In this document: positions 1 through 7,238 of the stretch, piece by piece
How the letters are laid out: every line of letters starts with the position of its first letter
Numbering within the stretch: position 1 is the first letter of the stretch
Source of the DNA: JAGWJU01 sp035533295
GTDB taxonomy: Bacteria; Elusimicrobiota; Elusimicrobia; UBA1565; UBA9628
Assembly (NCBI GenBank): GCA_035533295.1
Contig: DATLUA010000029.1
Span: 1-17,877 of the forward strand
DNA length: 17,877 nt
Reading direction: 5' to 3'
Program-made: the position numbers and the translations under genes
The notes under the pieces: generated by a model
The model's database searches: none
The model's input: the letters and a program-made list of their open reading frames with translations, nothing else
Told to the model about the DNA's origin: nothing

Positions 1-1
1 C

Positions 2-931
2 TCCTGGAAAATCAACCGGCTCAAGAAAATCAAAAACGCGGTGATTCCCGCGCACGTCTACCAGCGCGCCGAGGTCATCCACGGCGTGGCCGACTTCGTG
101 GGCGACTCCTACAAGCTTTCCCGGCTCTGCGCCGAGTCCAAAGCCGAGAGCGTGATTTTTTGCGGCGTGCGCTTCATGGCCGAGACCGCCAAGATTTTAA
201 GCCCCGAAAAGCAAGTTCTTCTCCCCGCGCCCGAGGCCGGCTGCTCCCTGGCCGAGAGCATCACGCCGGCGCAGGTGCGCGCCTTGAAAAAGGAGCACCC
301 TGGCGCCCCGGTGGCGACCTATATCAACACGTCGGCCGCGGTCAAGGCGGAGACGGACGTGGTGGTGACCAGCGCCAACGCCGAGAAAATTCTCGCCGGA
401 CTTTTCGCCGAGCACGCCAAGGTCGTCTTTATTCCGGACGAGCTCATGGGGCGCAACCTCGCCAAGGTTTTGGGCAGGAAGCTCGGCTCCGAGCTAGTGG
501 TCTGGAAGGGGCGCTGCGTCGTGCATGAGAACTTCGACGCGGCCTCCGTGGCGATTTACCGGCGCATGTATCCCGGAGTCAAGATTCTCGCCCACGCGGA
601 GTGCAGCCCCGGCCTCGTGGACGCCGTGGATTTTGTCGGAGGGACCGGCGGCATGATGGATTATGTCGGGCGCGCCAAAGCCCGCTCCTACATGCTGGTG
701 ACCGAGTGCGGTTTTGGGGACCTGGCGCGCTCGCGCTTCCCTGATAAAAAATTCATTCCCATGTGCCGGCTGTGCCCCTACATGAAGGCGACCGGACTTC
801 CGGAAATTCTGCGCGCCCTGGAAAACCCGTCCGCGGCCCAGATTATCGAGCTTCCCGCGGGGCTCGCGCGGCGCGCACGGCGGCCGCTGGACAAGATGTT
901 CGAGATGACCGAATCGGCCAAAGGGGAATGA
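2..931 (+). CDS. nadA: Quinolinate synthase NadA, 5'-truncated by window edge
   Basis: Quinolinate synthase condenses iminoaspartate with dihydroxyacetone phosphate to quinolinate, a step of de novo NAD synthesis in the cytosol, using a [4Fe-4S] cluster. The frame is open to the first base of the window, and the residues before the GTG at 41 (LKKIKNAVIPAHVYQ) already match the family's N-terminal LKK-NAVILAH-YQ region. The true start is therefore upstream, and GTG 41 is not the start. Counting from that GTG, the cluster cysteines are in AGCSLAES (C68), HAECSPGLVDAVDFVGGTGGM (C188) and MCRLCPYMK (C245 in the CPYMK context). The motif PDELMGRNLA followed by VVWKGRCVVHE is also typical. The stop TGA overlaps the ATG of the next gene (ATGA at 928-931), so the two are probably translated from one mRNA. 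The identification is firm; only the 5' end is missing. Confidence 0.95.
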   Translation, partial: SWKINRLKKIKNAVIPAHVYQRAEVIHGVADFVGDSYKLSRLCAESKAESVIFCGVRFMAETAKILSPEKQVLLPAPEAGCSLAESITPAQVRALKKEHPGAPVATYINTSAAVKAETDVVVTSANAEKILAGLFAEHAKVVFIPDELMGRNLAKVLGRKLGSELVVWKGRCVVHENFDAASVAIYRRMYPGVKILAHAECSPGLVDAVDFVGGTGGMMDYVGRAKARSYMLVTECGFGDLARSRFPDKKFIPMCRLCPYMKATGLPEILRALENPSAAQIIELPAGLARRARRPLDKMFEMTESAKGE

Positions 932-2061
932 GCGTGCCTTCCTCGGACGGCGTCTGGACCGGGGCGGTCGGCGAGAAAAATTTCGCGGAAGTTCCCGAGT
1001 CTTGGGCCAAGGACGCAGTGCAAGAGCTTCTCAAAGAGAAAAGTTCCGGTTCTCCGTCCCTGGACGGCGTCGGGCTTCTGCTCTACGCCCGAGCGGAGTG
1101 GGGGGACAAGAACGCCGGCGCCGCGGCGGAGCAGGCGCTGAGAAATCTGCCGCGCGACAATCCGGCGGGGTTGCCCTCTTTCGAGCCAGGGAGGCCGCCG
1201 TCGCCGGAAGAGGCCGCGCGCCTGGCGCCGGTTTTTTGGGACGCCGCGGCCGCCGGAGCCGGTGATTTCCGCGCTCACGCCGAGGCCTTGACGGAATTTC
1301 TAGCCAACATCGGCCCGGGACTTGCGCCGGTTTTTGGCGCCGCGGCTTTTCTGCGCGCCGCCGCCGCGACCGAAAAAACATCCTGGCTTGAAAGGGCCCG
1401 AGCCGCGCTCGGCGTTCAAGACGCTCTGCCCAATTCTTTGGGCGAAGCCGCGGCCAAGATTTTCGCGCTCTGCGAGCTTTCCCAGATTGCGGCCGCGCCG
1501 GAACTGCGTGGCGCCGCGGATGCCTTGGCGCGGGGACTCTTCCAGGAGCTCTGGGACAGGGAGCGCGGCGGATTTTTATCCCGGCCGCCGCAAAACGGCG
1601 GCGCCGCTCCGCCCGTCGTTTTGGAGGAGAACGCCGCGGCCTTTGAGGCGGTGTGGCGCGTGCACCACGTCACCGGAAATCCCAATTACCGCAAATGGCT
1701 GGCCTGGGGCATGAAGGGTTTGGCCGCGGACGCCCGGGCCCTGCCCGCGGCGCGGCAGGCGGGCTTGGCGCGCGCGGCGGACATGATGGCGCGCGGGCGG
1801 CTTTATTTGGAACTCGTCGGGCGGCCCGAAGACGAACAGTCCCGGGCGTTGGTTTTAGCCGCGCTGGCCCGCTACGCGCCGCGCCGCATCGTGTCGTGGA
1901 TTTCTCCGGACGACAGGGACTACGTCATGGCCCATAAGCTTTCGGCGCCGGGTTATCCCGCGCTTTTCGCCTGCGCGGACTTGAAGCCCGTGGCCTTCGC
2001 GCAAAAGCCCGAGGACGTGCCCGCGCTTTTCGGCGCGCTTGCCGCGGCGGCACGGGCTTAA
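928..2061 (+). CDS. YyaL/DUF255-like protein lacking the thioredoxin domain
   Basis: The 377-residue protein starts at ATG 928, which overlaps the nadA stop; a longer frame upstream would run through nadA and is not credible. The C-terminal half resembles the six-hairpin (alpha/alpha toroid) part of the YyaL/SPATA20 (DUF255) family. It has LWDRERGGFLSRP, then ENAAAFEAVWRVHHVTGNPNY (an ENA--A--L--L---TG---Y pattern), then RGRLYLELVG, where that family has its late beta-strand segment. Full-length YyaL proteins are about 700 residues and begin with a thioredoxin-like domain. Here that domain, including any CxxC motif, is absent and the N-terminal 150 residues are Ala-rich helices. No signal peptide or membrane segment is seen. 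The biochemical role of this family is not established and none is assigned here. The assignment rests on pattern recognition, so a generic six-hairpin glycosidase-like protein is the alternative. Confidence 0.6.
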   Translation: MSVPSSDGVWTGAVGEKNFAEVPESWAKDAVQELLKEKSSGSPSLDGVGLLLYARAEWGDKNAGAAAEQALRNLPRDNPAGLPSFEPGRPPSPEEAARLAPVFWDAAAAGAGDFRAHAEALTEFLANIGPGLAPVFGAAAFLRAAAATEKTSWLERARAALGVQDALPNSLGEAAAKIFALCELSQIAAAPELRGAADALARGLFQELWDRERGGFLSRPPQNGGAAPPVVLEENAAAFEAVWRVHHVTGNPNYRKWLAWGMKGLAADARALPAARQAGLARAADMMARGRLYLELVGRPEDEQSRALVLAALARYAPRRIVSWISPDDRDYVMAHKLSAPGYPALFACADLKPVAFAQKPEDVPALFGALAAAARA

Positions 2062-2073
2062 GGCGGGGTATTC

Positions 2074-2340
2074 GTGCGCGGGCGGAAAAGCCTGCTTCTT
2101 GCGGTGGGTGCCACTGCCCTGCTGTCCGCCGCATCCACTGGATTAACCGAACGCCGGCTCTCGCCCGGCGAAGCGCTGCTTATCGTCCTCGTATGCGCCT
2201 ATTCTTTTTTTTGGTATCTGAGCTGCCGCGTCCATCCCCTTGGCGAGCGCGCCGCTGCGCATCAAGATTCCTCTGCGAGACGCGGCCGTTTATTCCGAAA
2301 CGGCGCCGTCGTCTTCGGGAAGGCGGCGCGTCAAGATTAA
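2074..2340 (+). CDS. Small hypothetical membrane protein, possibly frameshifted
   Basis: A GTG start at 2074 is preceded by an AAGGCGGGG purine tract just after the stop of the previous gene (12-base gap). The 88-residue product has two hydrophobic segments, about residues 7-22 (LLLAVGATALLSAAS) and 33-51 (ALLIVLVCAYSFFWYLS), separated by a charged loop. After residue ~52 the frame turns into an Arg/Ala-rich tail with poorer codon use. Over the same bases another frame (2240-2473) gives a more protein-like tail. An 8-T run at 2205-2212 lies inside the second hydrophobic segment. Either this is an intact small two-helix membrane protein, or it is the N-terminal half of a gene broken by a frameshift near 2213-2240. 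I do not recognise the family. Confidence 0.4.
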   Translation: MRGRKSLLLAVGATALLSAASTGLTERRLSPGEALLIVLVCAYSFFWYLSCRVHPLGERAAAHQDSSARRGRLFRNGAVVFGKAARQD

Positions 2341-2473
2341 AAATCTCAGGGAGCCTAAATTTCCGAAAATCGCCGTGAAATTTTTAAAAGATCACGACGT
2401 CCGGGAGCTTCAGGCTGAAATGGAGGCGCGTCAAAGCGCCCCGCGCGCGCCGGCGTCTCCTCCATCCTCTTAA
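2240..2473 (+). CDS. Hypothetical small basic protein, or C-terminal half of a broken gene
   Basis: This open frame of 77 codons begins with a possible TTG and overlaps the end of the preceding small membrane ORF in another frame. Its product is basic and helical, with a Lys-rich centre (KNLREPKFPKIAVKFLKDHD) followed by a charged helix and a Pro/Ala/Ser tail. There is no ribosome binding site before the TTG. That is unusual for an independent gene and supports the idea that this is the cytosolic tail of the two-helix protein starting at 2074, thrown out of frame by an indel or by programmed frameshifting. The frame closes upstream at TGA 2219-2221, so any switch must occur between there and about 2240. 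No family is recognised. Confidence 0.35.
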   Translation: MASAPLRIKIPLRDAAVYSETAPSSSGRRRVKIKNLREPKFPKIAVKFLKDHDVRELQAEMEARQSAPRAPASPPSS

Positions 2474-2702
2474 GAAAACTTACGCAATATCCAGAGAACT
2501 CGTTCCCGGACCGTGGCCCTGTGCGTGGCGCCCACATCGGCGCCGACCATGCCGCCCGGCTTCGCGGGGGATCTGGCGTTGGGGGACGATTGTCTGTTCC
2601 GTCAAGCGGGCCAGGCAGGAGTTGGGCTACAGGCCGGAAGTCGACTTAAGGGGGGGGCATGCGCCGGGCTATCGCATGGTGCCTCCAGCGCGGAATTGAA
2701 AT
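2474..2702. other. Gap without an intact gene; epimerase debris in its 3' half
   Basis: This 229-base stretch lies between the small plus-strand frames and the convergent membrane-protein gene. Its first 110 bases hold no recognisable product or terminator. The rest contains the frameshifted epimerase tail described separately. One plus-strand frame is open from before 2472 up to the G-run at 2650, but its 5' part (many Arg, Pro and Trp) does not look like a real protein. Confidence 0.5.
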
Positions 2703-2706
2703 CTAG
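2586..2706 (+). pseudogene. C-terminal remnant of NAD-dependent sugar epimerase/dehydratase, frameshifted
   Basis: In one frame, bases 2601-2648 read VKRARQELGYRPEVDL. This is the signature near the C-terminus of extended short-chain dehydrogenases such as UDP-glucose 4-epimerase-like proteins (K/R-A-R/K-x-E-LG-x-x-P-x-V-x-L). The expected continuation, an EGMRRTI-WY-like helix, appears in the next frame as GMRRAIAWCLQRGIEI, ending at TAG 2704-2706. The two halves join across an 8-G run at 2650-2657, consistent with a one-base insertion in that homopolymer. Upstream of about 2586 no Rossmann-fold sequence is visible, so at least the N-terminal 85-90 percent of the gene is missing. It is read as a decayed gene end. 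A sequencing error in the G-run could account for the frameshift but not for the missing body. Confidence 0.6.
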
Positions 2707-4595
2707 CGGGCGGCCGCGCCGGAGCAGGCGAAATAATATATTTTGACCGAGGGGTTTTGATAGGCCAGCGCTCCTCCTGATTTTTCGGGGGATTTAAGGA
2801 GAAGATGCTCGTCTTTGGCGTTGACCCAGAAGTAATAAGGGCATGGCACGGGCGGGACTCGGTCCATCAAGTCCTTCACTCGCCGGCGCGCCTCCAGGAC
2901 CGGGCCATCACGCGCGCCGGCGTCCCAATAGCCGAAGGTGTGGAGCCATTCCGAGCCCTCGAATGCCTCGCCGATGTTTACCGTCTGATGATAGATTTCT
3001 CCGGAGAATAGCTGGTCGTCTAGCGCGCGCCTCGCCGCAGGCAGCGGCCAGCGCTCTTGAAAAAAATCCTTAACGTTGGCGTGGGAGGTTTTTAGCAGCT
3101 GCGCTATCCGCGTGTAATATTCATCCAGGCGGAAGGGTCCCGTTATGGTCGGGGCGGAGCAGGAAGCCTGCGCCGCGGCGGAGGTGTAGAGGGGCAACAA
3201 CTCGGTGGTTTCAATGGACAGGGACAGGAACAGGGAGTCGGGGGGGGTTTCTTGGCGCACCCAATTTAGGGCTGCCTCGGTGTAGCGGGGCAACCCGAAA
3301 AAACGGTAGGTGGCCTCTGCCGCGCTTTTCCGGTAGAACAAGGCCGCCAATAGGATGGCCGCGCAGGCAATGCCGGATCGCTGTCTTGTCCACCACGGTT
3401 TTGCCGATAAAAACTCGGCTAAAAGTAAAAAAAGCATCAGGCAGCCGAAAAAGCTTCCCAGTTGAATGTAGTGGAAAGGCTCTATCTGCTTGCCGACGAG
3501 GACCTGCAGGTTGCGGCAGAGAAAAACGGCGATCTGCGCGCATATCAGCATCAGCCAAGCCGCCCGCTTGCGCTCGTCGCGTTCGCGATTAAGGAAAAAA
3601 ACGCCCAAGGCTGCGGCCAAAAGATGCACGATCGTGATCAAATAGAAGCGCCGCGAGGAAACCAGCCCCAAGAGAAGAAGGCTGTCCGCTCTTGCTCGGG
3701 GATTCACCAGGTAAAAGGCGAAAAAGGCGTAAAGGGCCAGGGTGACCATGCTGCCGGCGAATATCCAGCAGGCGTTGCGGCGATTGAAGGCGGGAAATCT
3801 GAAAATAAAAAGAGCGGCCAGCAGGACCGACAGGGTGGCCATGCCGAAGACGCAAGCGAAGGCGTGGGTAAAGGCCAAAAGGCCGTAGCCGAGGCCCAGC
3901 AGAAAGGCGGCCGCGGCGCCGCCCGCGGTTTTGATGAGAAGCCGCCATGTCCCCAGGAAAAGAAGGCACAGCAGGAACAATACCAGGAAATAGCCCGGAA
4001 TCCTGTAAAAAACCGGCAGCACGTGGCTGAAACGCTGGACAAAAATGGAGCTGAAGCGGAACCAATCAACCCGCCAATTGAAATTGACATCCAGGAGCCA
4101 AATATAAATGTCGGGAAACAAAATCGAGAAAAACGCCAAGGGCAGGGCCGCCGCCGTGCGGCCGGACCACCAAAGAAAGACTTTGTAGAACAAAAGGAAC
4201 CAGAGCGCGCCCAAGATCGCGGACGCTAGAATCCATGAAACCGTCATGTTCCCGCCGCATATCCAGGCGATGGGCCCCATCAGTAAAAAAGGCACGCAAT
4301 CGTAAAGCCATCCCCATGAATGCCGCTGGTTTTTCCAATAGGGATTGTAGGGGAGGCCGTGCAGCGCGACTTGGCGGAGGCGGCTGGCGTAAAGCGCCTC
4401 GTCGTGATAGCGCGTGGCCACCAGTTCCGGCAGCAAATAAGTGAAGCTGCCGTTGGTGCTTAGCTGGGACCATTCCGCCGGCGATTTGGCCCTAAGCTGC
4501 CGGCGCAAGAAAATAATGTAGGCCGGGCGAAGACAGAAAACGAGAAAAACGGCGGCCGCCGCGAAAAAGGAGATGCTCCGATCTTTCAAGCCCAT
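2703..4595 (-). CDS. Large polytopic membrane protein, GT-C glycosyltransferase-like
   Basis: The product has 630 residues. An N-terminal hydrophobic segment (about 9-30) is followed by a loop carrying HDEALYASRLR (residues 64-74). About ten further hydrophobic segments run to about residue 420 (for example 101-120, 120-140, 148-168, 200-222, 226-262, 276-297, 317-336, 345-360, 376-396, 408-421). The last 200 residues are soluble and begin with RYTEAALNWVRQETPPDSLF, ending near LAYQNPSVKIYYF. This plan (acidic first loop, many helices, then an E-A-L-W-I/V-R--TP-D-x-x-F linker and a C-terminal domain) is that of GT-C type glycosyltransferases using polyprenyl-linked sugars, and of related uncharacterised membrane proteins. 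The donor and acceptor cannot be read. It starts 14 bases after the htpX stop, so it probably shares that transcript. Its base composition is visibly less GC-rich than the nuo and eno genes. Membrane location is firm, function is tentative. Confidence 0.75.
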   Translation of the reverse strand: MGLKDRSISFFAAAAVFLVFCLRPAYIIFLRRQLRAKSPAEWSQLSTNGSFTYLLPELVATRYHDEALYASRLRQVALHGLPYNPYWKNQRHSWGWLYDCVPFLLMGPIAWICGGNMTVSWILASAILGALWFLLFYKVFLWWSGRTAAALPLAFFSILFPDIYIWLLDVNFNWRVDWFRFSSIFVQRFSHVLPVFYRIPGYFLVLFLLCLLFLGTWRLLIKTAGGAAAAFLLGLGYGLLAFTHAFACVFGMATLSVLLAALFIFRFPAFNRRNACWIFAGSMVTLALYAFFAFYLVNPRARADSLLLLGLVSSRRFYLITIVHLLAAALGVFFLNRERDERKRAAWLMLICAQIAVFLCRNLQVLVGKQIEPFHYIQLGSFFGCLMLFLLLAEFLSAKPWWTRQRSGIACAAILLAALFYRKSAAEATYRFFGLPRYTEAALNWVRQETPPDSLFLSLSIETTELLPLYTSAAAQASCSAPTITGPFRLDEYYTRIAQLLKTSHANVKDFFQERWPLPAARRALDDQLFSGEIYHQTVNIGEAFEGSEWLHTFGYWDAGARDGPVLEARRRVKDLMDRVPPVPCPYYFWVNAKDEHLLLKSPEKSGGALAYQNPSVKIYYFACSGAAAR

Positions 4596-4609
4596 CGGCG
4601 CCTAGCGCG

Positions 4610-5518
4610 TCAGGCGTAGGAACCGCGGCGCAGCGCCGAAATGCGCGCGTCGAGCGGCGGGTGGGTCGAGAAAAACAGCGACCAGACTCCGTGGCCGTGG
4701 CCGTTTATTTTGAAGGACGAGAGGGCGGGCCCGCGCTTGTCCTCCATGCCCAGGCAGCGCTTCAAGGAATCCAGGGCGTAAATCATGGTGTCCGCCCCGG
4801 AGAGCTTGGCCGAGCCCGCGTCCGCGCGGTACTCCCGCCGGCGCGAGACCCAGTAGATGATGGGCGAGGTCAGGAACATCAAGACGCTTTCCAGGGCCAT
4901 GACCAGGAAGAACTGCGCGAAAAACCCGAGCCCGCCGCCCTCGTTGTCGCGCTCCACGGCCTGCTCGATGGCGAAGGCGATGATTTGAGAGAAGAAGATG
5001 ACGAAGGTGTTGACCAGACCCTGGACCAAAGTCATGGTGACCATGTCGCCGTTGGCGATGTGGGAAATTTCGTGGCCCAGCACGCCTTCCACGGCTCGTC
5101 CGTCCATTTGATTGAGCAACGAGCTGGAAATCGCCAAGAGCGCGCGCTTCTTGCTTGGGCCCGTGGCGAAGGCGTTGACCTCGGGGCTCTGGTAGACGCC
5201 GATTTCAGGCAGAGTCTCAAGCCCCGCCCTTTGGCAGAGAGATTTAATCTTGTCGATCAGGTCCGCCTCGAAGCGGCCCTGCGGATTTTTGGGGTCGATG
5301 AGCTGGATGCGCATCATGCGCTTGGCGCTCCAGCGGGATATCTGCAGCGAGATGAAGGCGCCTACAAAGCCGTAGAGCGCGCAGATGACCAGCAGCGGGC
5401 CGTAGCTCATCCCGCTTGCCGCGAGATAGTGGTTGAGGCCCAGGACCTGGACCAGGATGCCGATGGTGAAGATGACCAGCAGGTTCAACAGCAGGAACAG
5501 GAAAATTCGTTTTATCAT
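4610..5518 (-). CDS. htpX: Membrane zinc metalloprotease HtpX (M48B)
   Basis: HtpX is an inner-membrane quality-control protease that cleaves misfolded membrane proteins, with the active site facing the cytosol. The 302-residue product has the usual family length. Two N-terminal membrane segments (about 4-28 and 39-60) are followed by the catalytic domain. The zinc motif HEISH is at 139-143, two more hydrophobic stretches lie at about 155-175 and 187-214, and EYRAD at 219-223 supplies the third zinc ligand (E219). The C-terminal STHPPLDARISAL is also conserved. ATG 5518 has a GAGAGG tract a few bases upstream and lies about 20 bases from the promoter -10 box. It is the first gene of a two-gene minus-strand unit with the GT-C-like gene. 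All key residues are present, so it should be active. Confidence 0.95.
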   Translation of the reverse strand: MIKRIFLFLLLNLLVIFTIGILVQVLGLNHYLAASGMSYGPLLVICALYGFVGAFISLQISRWSAKRMMRIQLIDPKNPQGRFEADLIDKIKSLCQRAGLETLPEIGVYQSPEVNAFATGPSKKRALLAISSSLLNQMDGRAVEGVLGHEISHIANGDMVTMTLVQGLVNTFVIFFSQIIAFAIEQAVERDNEGGGLGFFAQFFLVMALESVLMFLTSPIIYWVSRRREYRADAGSAKLSGADTMIYALDSLKRCLGMEDKRGPALSSFKINGHGHGVWSLFFSTHPPLDARISALRRGSYA

Positions 5519-5538
5519 GATGGCGCCTCTCTGCCCTT

Positions 5539-5567
5539 ATTTTATATCATAAACCGCGCGTTTTCAA
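5539..5567 (-). promoter_or_regulatory. sigma70-type promoter of htpX
   Basis: Read on the minus strand, TTGAAA (5567-5562) and TAAAAT (5544-5539) are separated by exactly 17 bases. Transcription would begin at about 5532, 14 bases before the htpX ATG. It stands out as an AT-rich island in GC-rich surroundings. A promoter for pruA on the other strand must lie in the same 70 bases, but I see no convincing -35 for it. Confidence 0.6.
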
Positions 5568-5571
5568 CGCG
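5557..5571. repeat. 15-bp inverted repeat over the htpX -35 box
   Basis: The arms CGCGTT (5557-5562) and AACGCG (5566-5571) are perfect and separated by 3 bases. The repeat covers the htpX -35 hexamer and sits just before the pruA ribosome binding site. It could be an operator acting on htpX, pruA or both, or a short hairpin in the pruA leader. The arms are short, so chance is possible. Confidence 0.35.
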
Positions 5572-5588
5572 GGAAAAAGGAGGCTTTT

Positions 5589-7223
5589 TTGAACGCCCGA
5601 TTCGCCGCCCCGACGCCTAAAAACGAGCCCGTCCTGGGCTACGCGCCGCGAAGCCCGGAGCGCACGGCGCTCAAATCCCGCTTGGCGGAGTTGAAGTCCA
5701 ACAAGGCCGACATCCCGCTCTATATAGGAAGCAAGGAAATCCGCACCGGCAAAACCCGCGAATGCCGACCGCCCCACGAGCGGGCGTTTCTCTTGGGCCG
5801 CTGCCACGAGGGCGGCGCCAAGGAGGCCGCGGCCGCCGTCAAGGCCGCCTTGTCCGCGCGCAAGGAGTGGTCCCAAACCCCGTTTGCCGACCGGGCCGCC
5901 GTTTTCTTGCGCGCGGCCGATCTTCTGGCCGGGGAGTTCCGGCAGACCTTGAACGCGGCCACCATGCTGGCCCAGTCCAAGAACGCTTACCAGGCCGAAA
6001 TCGACGCGGCCTGCGAGCTCATTGATTTTTTGCGCTTCAACGTGCGCTTCGCCGAGCAAATCTACGCCGAGCAGCCCTTCTCGCCGCCCGGCGCGTGGAA
6101 CCGCATGGACTACCGGCCGCTTGAGGGCTTCGTGTTCGCGGTGACGCCCTTTAATTTCACCTCCATCGCGGGCAATCTGCCCGCCGCGCCCGCGCTCATG
6201 GGCAATGCCGTGGTTTGGAAGCCGGCCGCTGCGGCGGCCTACACGGCGTCCTTCATCATGGAACTCTTCAAGAAAGCCGGGCTCCCCAACGGCGTCATCA
6301 ACATGGTGAGCGGACCGGCCGGCGACATCTCGGCCGCGGTCCTAGCCTCGCCTGATTTGGCCGGCGTACATTTCACCGGCAGCACCGGGGTCTTTCAGGG
6401 CATGTGGTCCGCGGTGGGGGCGAACATCAAGAATTACAAGACCTACCCGCGCTTGGTGGGAGAGACGGGCGGCAAGGATTTCGTGGCGGTCCACGCCAGC
6501 GCGGATGCGGAGGCCGTGGCCGCAGGCTTAATCCGCGGCGCCTTCGAGTACCAAGGCCAGAAATGCTCGGCCGCCTCGCGGGCCTATATCCCGGACGCGC
6601 TGTGGCCCCGGATTAAAAAGCGCCTGCGCGAGATGGCCGCGGAAATCACCCTTGGCTCTCCCGAGGATTTTTCCCATTTCATGAACGCGGTCATCGATGA
6701 GAAGGCCTTTGAGAAAATCAAGGGCTACATCGCCCGCGCCAAGAAAAACCCGGAGTGCCGCCTGGTTTCAGGCGGGCGCTGTCGGAACGAGGAAGGGTTC
6801 TTTATCGAGCCCACGATTTTAGAGACCGGCGATCCGCGCGCCGAGTCCATGGCCGAGGAGATTTTTGGGCCCGTTCTGAGCGTCTACGTCTACAAGGAGA
6901 AAAAATACGCCGAGACCCTGGCGTTGTGCGAGAAGACCTCGCCTTACGCCTTGACCGGCGCGGTCTTCGCCCGGGACCGCAAAGCCGTCGCCCTGGCGGA
7001 GACCGTTCTTGAGCACGCGGCCGGCAACTTTTACGTCAACGACAAGCCCACCGGCGCGGTGGTGGGCCAGCAGCCTTTCGGCGGGGCGCGGGCGTCGGGC
7101 ACCAACGACAAGGCCGGCAGCCGCCTGAACCTGCTGCGCTGGGTTTCGCCGCGTGCCATCAAGGAAAATTTGAATCCGCCCCGGGACTACCGCTACCCAT
7201 TTCTGGCTCCCGACCCCAAATAA
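5589..7223 (+). CDS. pruA: L-glutamate gamma-semialdehyde (P5C) dehydrogenase, stand-alone type
   Basis: The enzyme oxidises glutamate semialdehyde (from pyrroline-5-carboxylate) to glutamate with NAD+, the second step of proline degradation. The 544-residue protein has the length and landmarks of the monofunctional, ALDH4A1-like P5C dehydrogenases. These are the substrate/NAD region VTPFNFTSIAGNLPAAP (185-201), the Rossmann HFTGSTG (261-267), the general-base Glu in GETGGKDF (E292), the catalytic Cys in YQGQKCSAASRAY (C326), and EEIFGPVLSVYVY downstream. The N-terminal IPLYIGSKEIRTG matches the strand before the ALDH fold in this family. The TTG start at 5589 is chosen because AAGGAGG (5577-5583) lies 5 bases upstream. 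No proline dehydrogenase (PutA/PRODH) is next to it. It is followed after 15 bases by eno, probably on the same mRNA. Confidence 0.93.
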   Translation: MNARFAAPTPKNEPVLGYAPRSPERTALKSRLAELKSNKADIPLYIGSKEIRTGKTRECRPPHERAFLLGRCHEGGAKEAAAAVKAALSARKEWSQTPFADRAAVFLRAADLLAGEFRQTLNAATMLAQSKNAYQAEIDAACELIDFLRFNVRFAEQIYAEQPFSPPGAWNRMDYRPLEGFVFAVTPFNFTSIAGNLPAAPALMGNAVVWKPAAAAAYTASFIMELFKKAGLPNGVINMVSGPAGDISAAVLASPDLAGVHFTGSTGVFQGMWSAVGANIKNYKTYPRLVGETGGKDFVAVHASADAEAVAAGLIRGAFEYQGQKCSAASRAYIPDALWPRIKKRLREMAAEITLGSPEDFSHFMNAVIDEKAFEKIKGYIARAKKNPECRLVSGGRCRNEEGFFIEPTILETGDPRAESMAEEIFGPVLSVYVYKEKKYAETLALCEKTSPYALTGAVFARDRKAVALAETVLEHAAGNFYVNDKPTGAVVGQQPFGGARASGTNDKAGSRLNLLRWVSPRAIKENLNPPRDYRYPFLAPDPK

Positions 7224-7238
7224 AATAGGAGAAATTCC

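Noticed and set aside
2513..2746. 77-codon plus-strand frame starting at 2513
   Set aside because: Its product has no coherent pattern, and the same bases in other frames give the epimerase C-terminus, a much better explanation.
3462..4229. 255-codon plus-strand frame opposite the GT-C-like gene
   Set aside because: The product is rich in Gln, Lys, Glu and Gly, the usual mirror of hydrophobic codons in membrane helices. The minus-strand frame is the coherent one.
4661..5620. 319-codon plus-strand frame opposite htpX
   Set aside because: It lies antisense to a complete HtpX with catalytic motifs, and the product is typical antisense composition (Asp, Gln, Arg, Gly).
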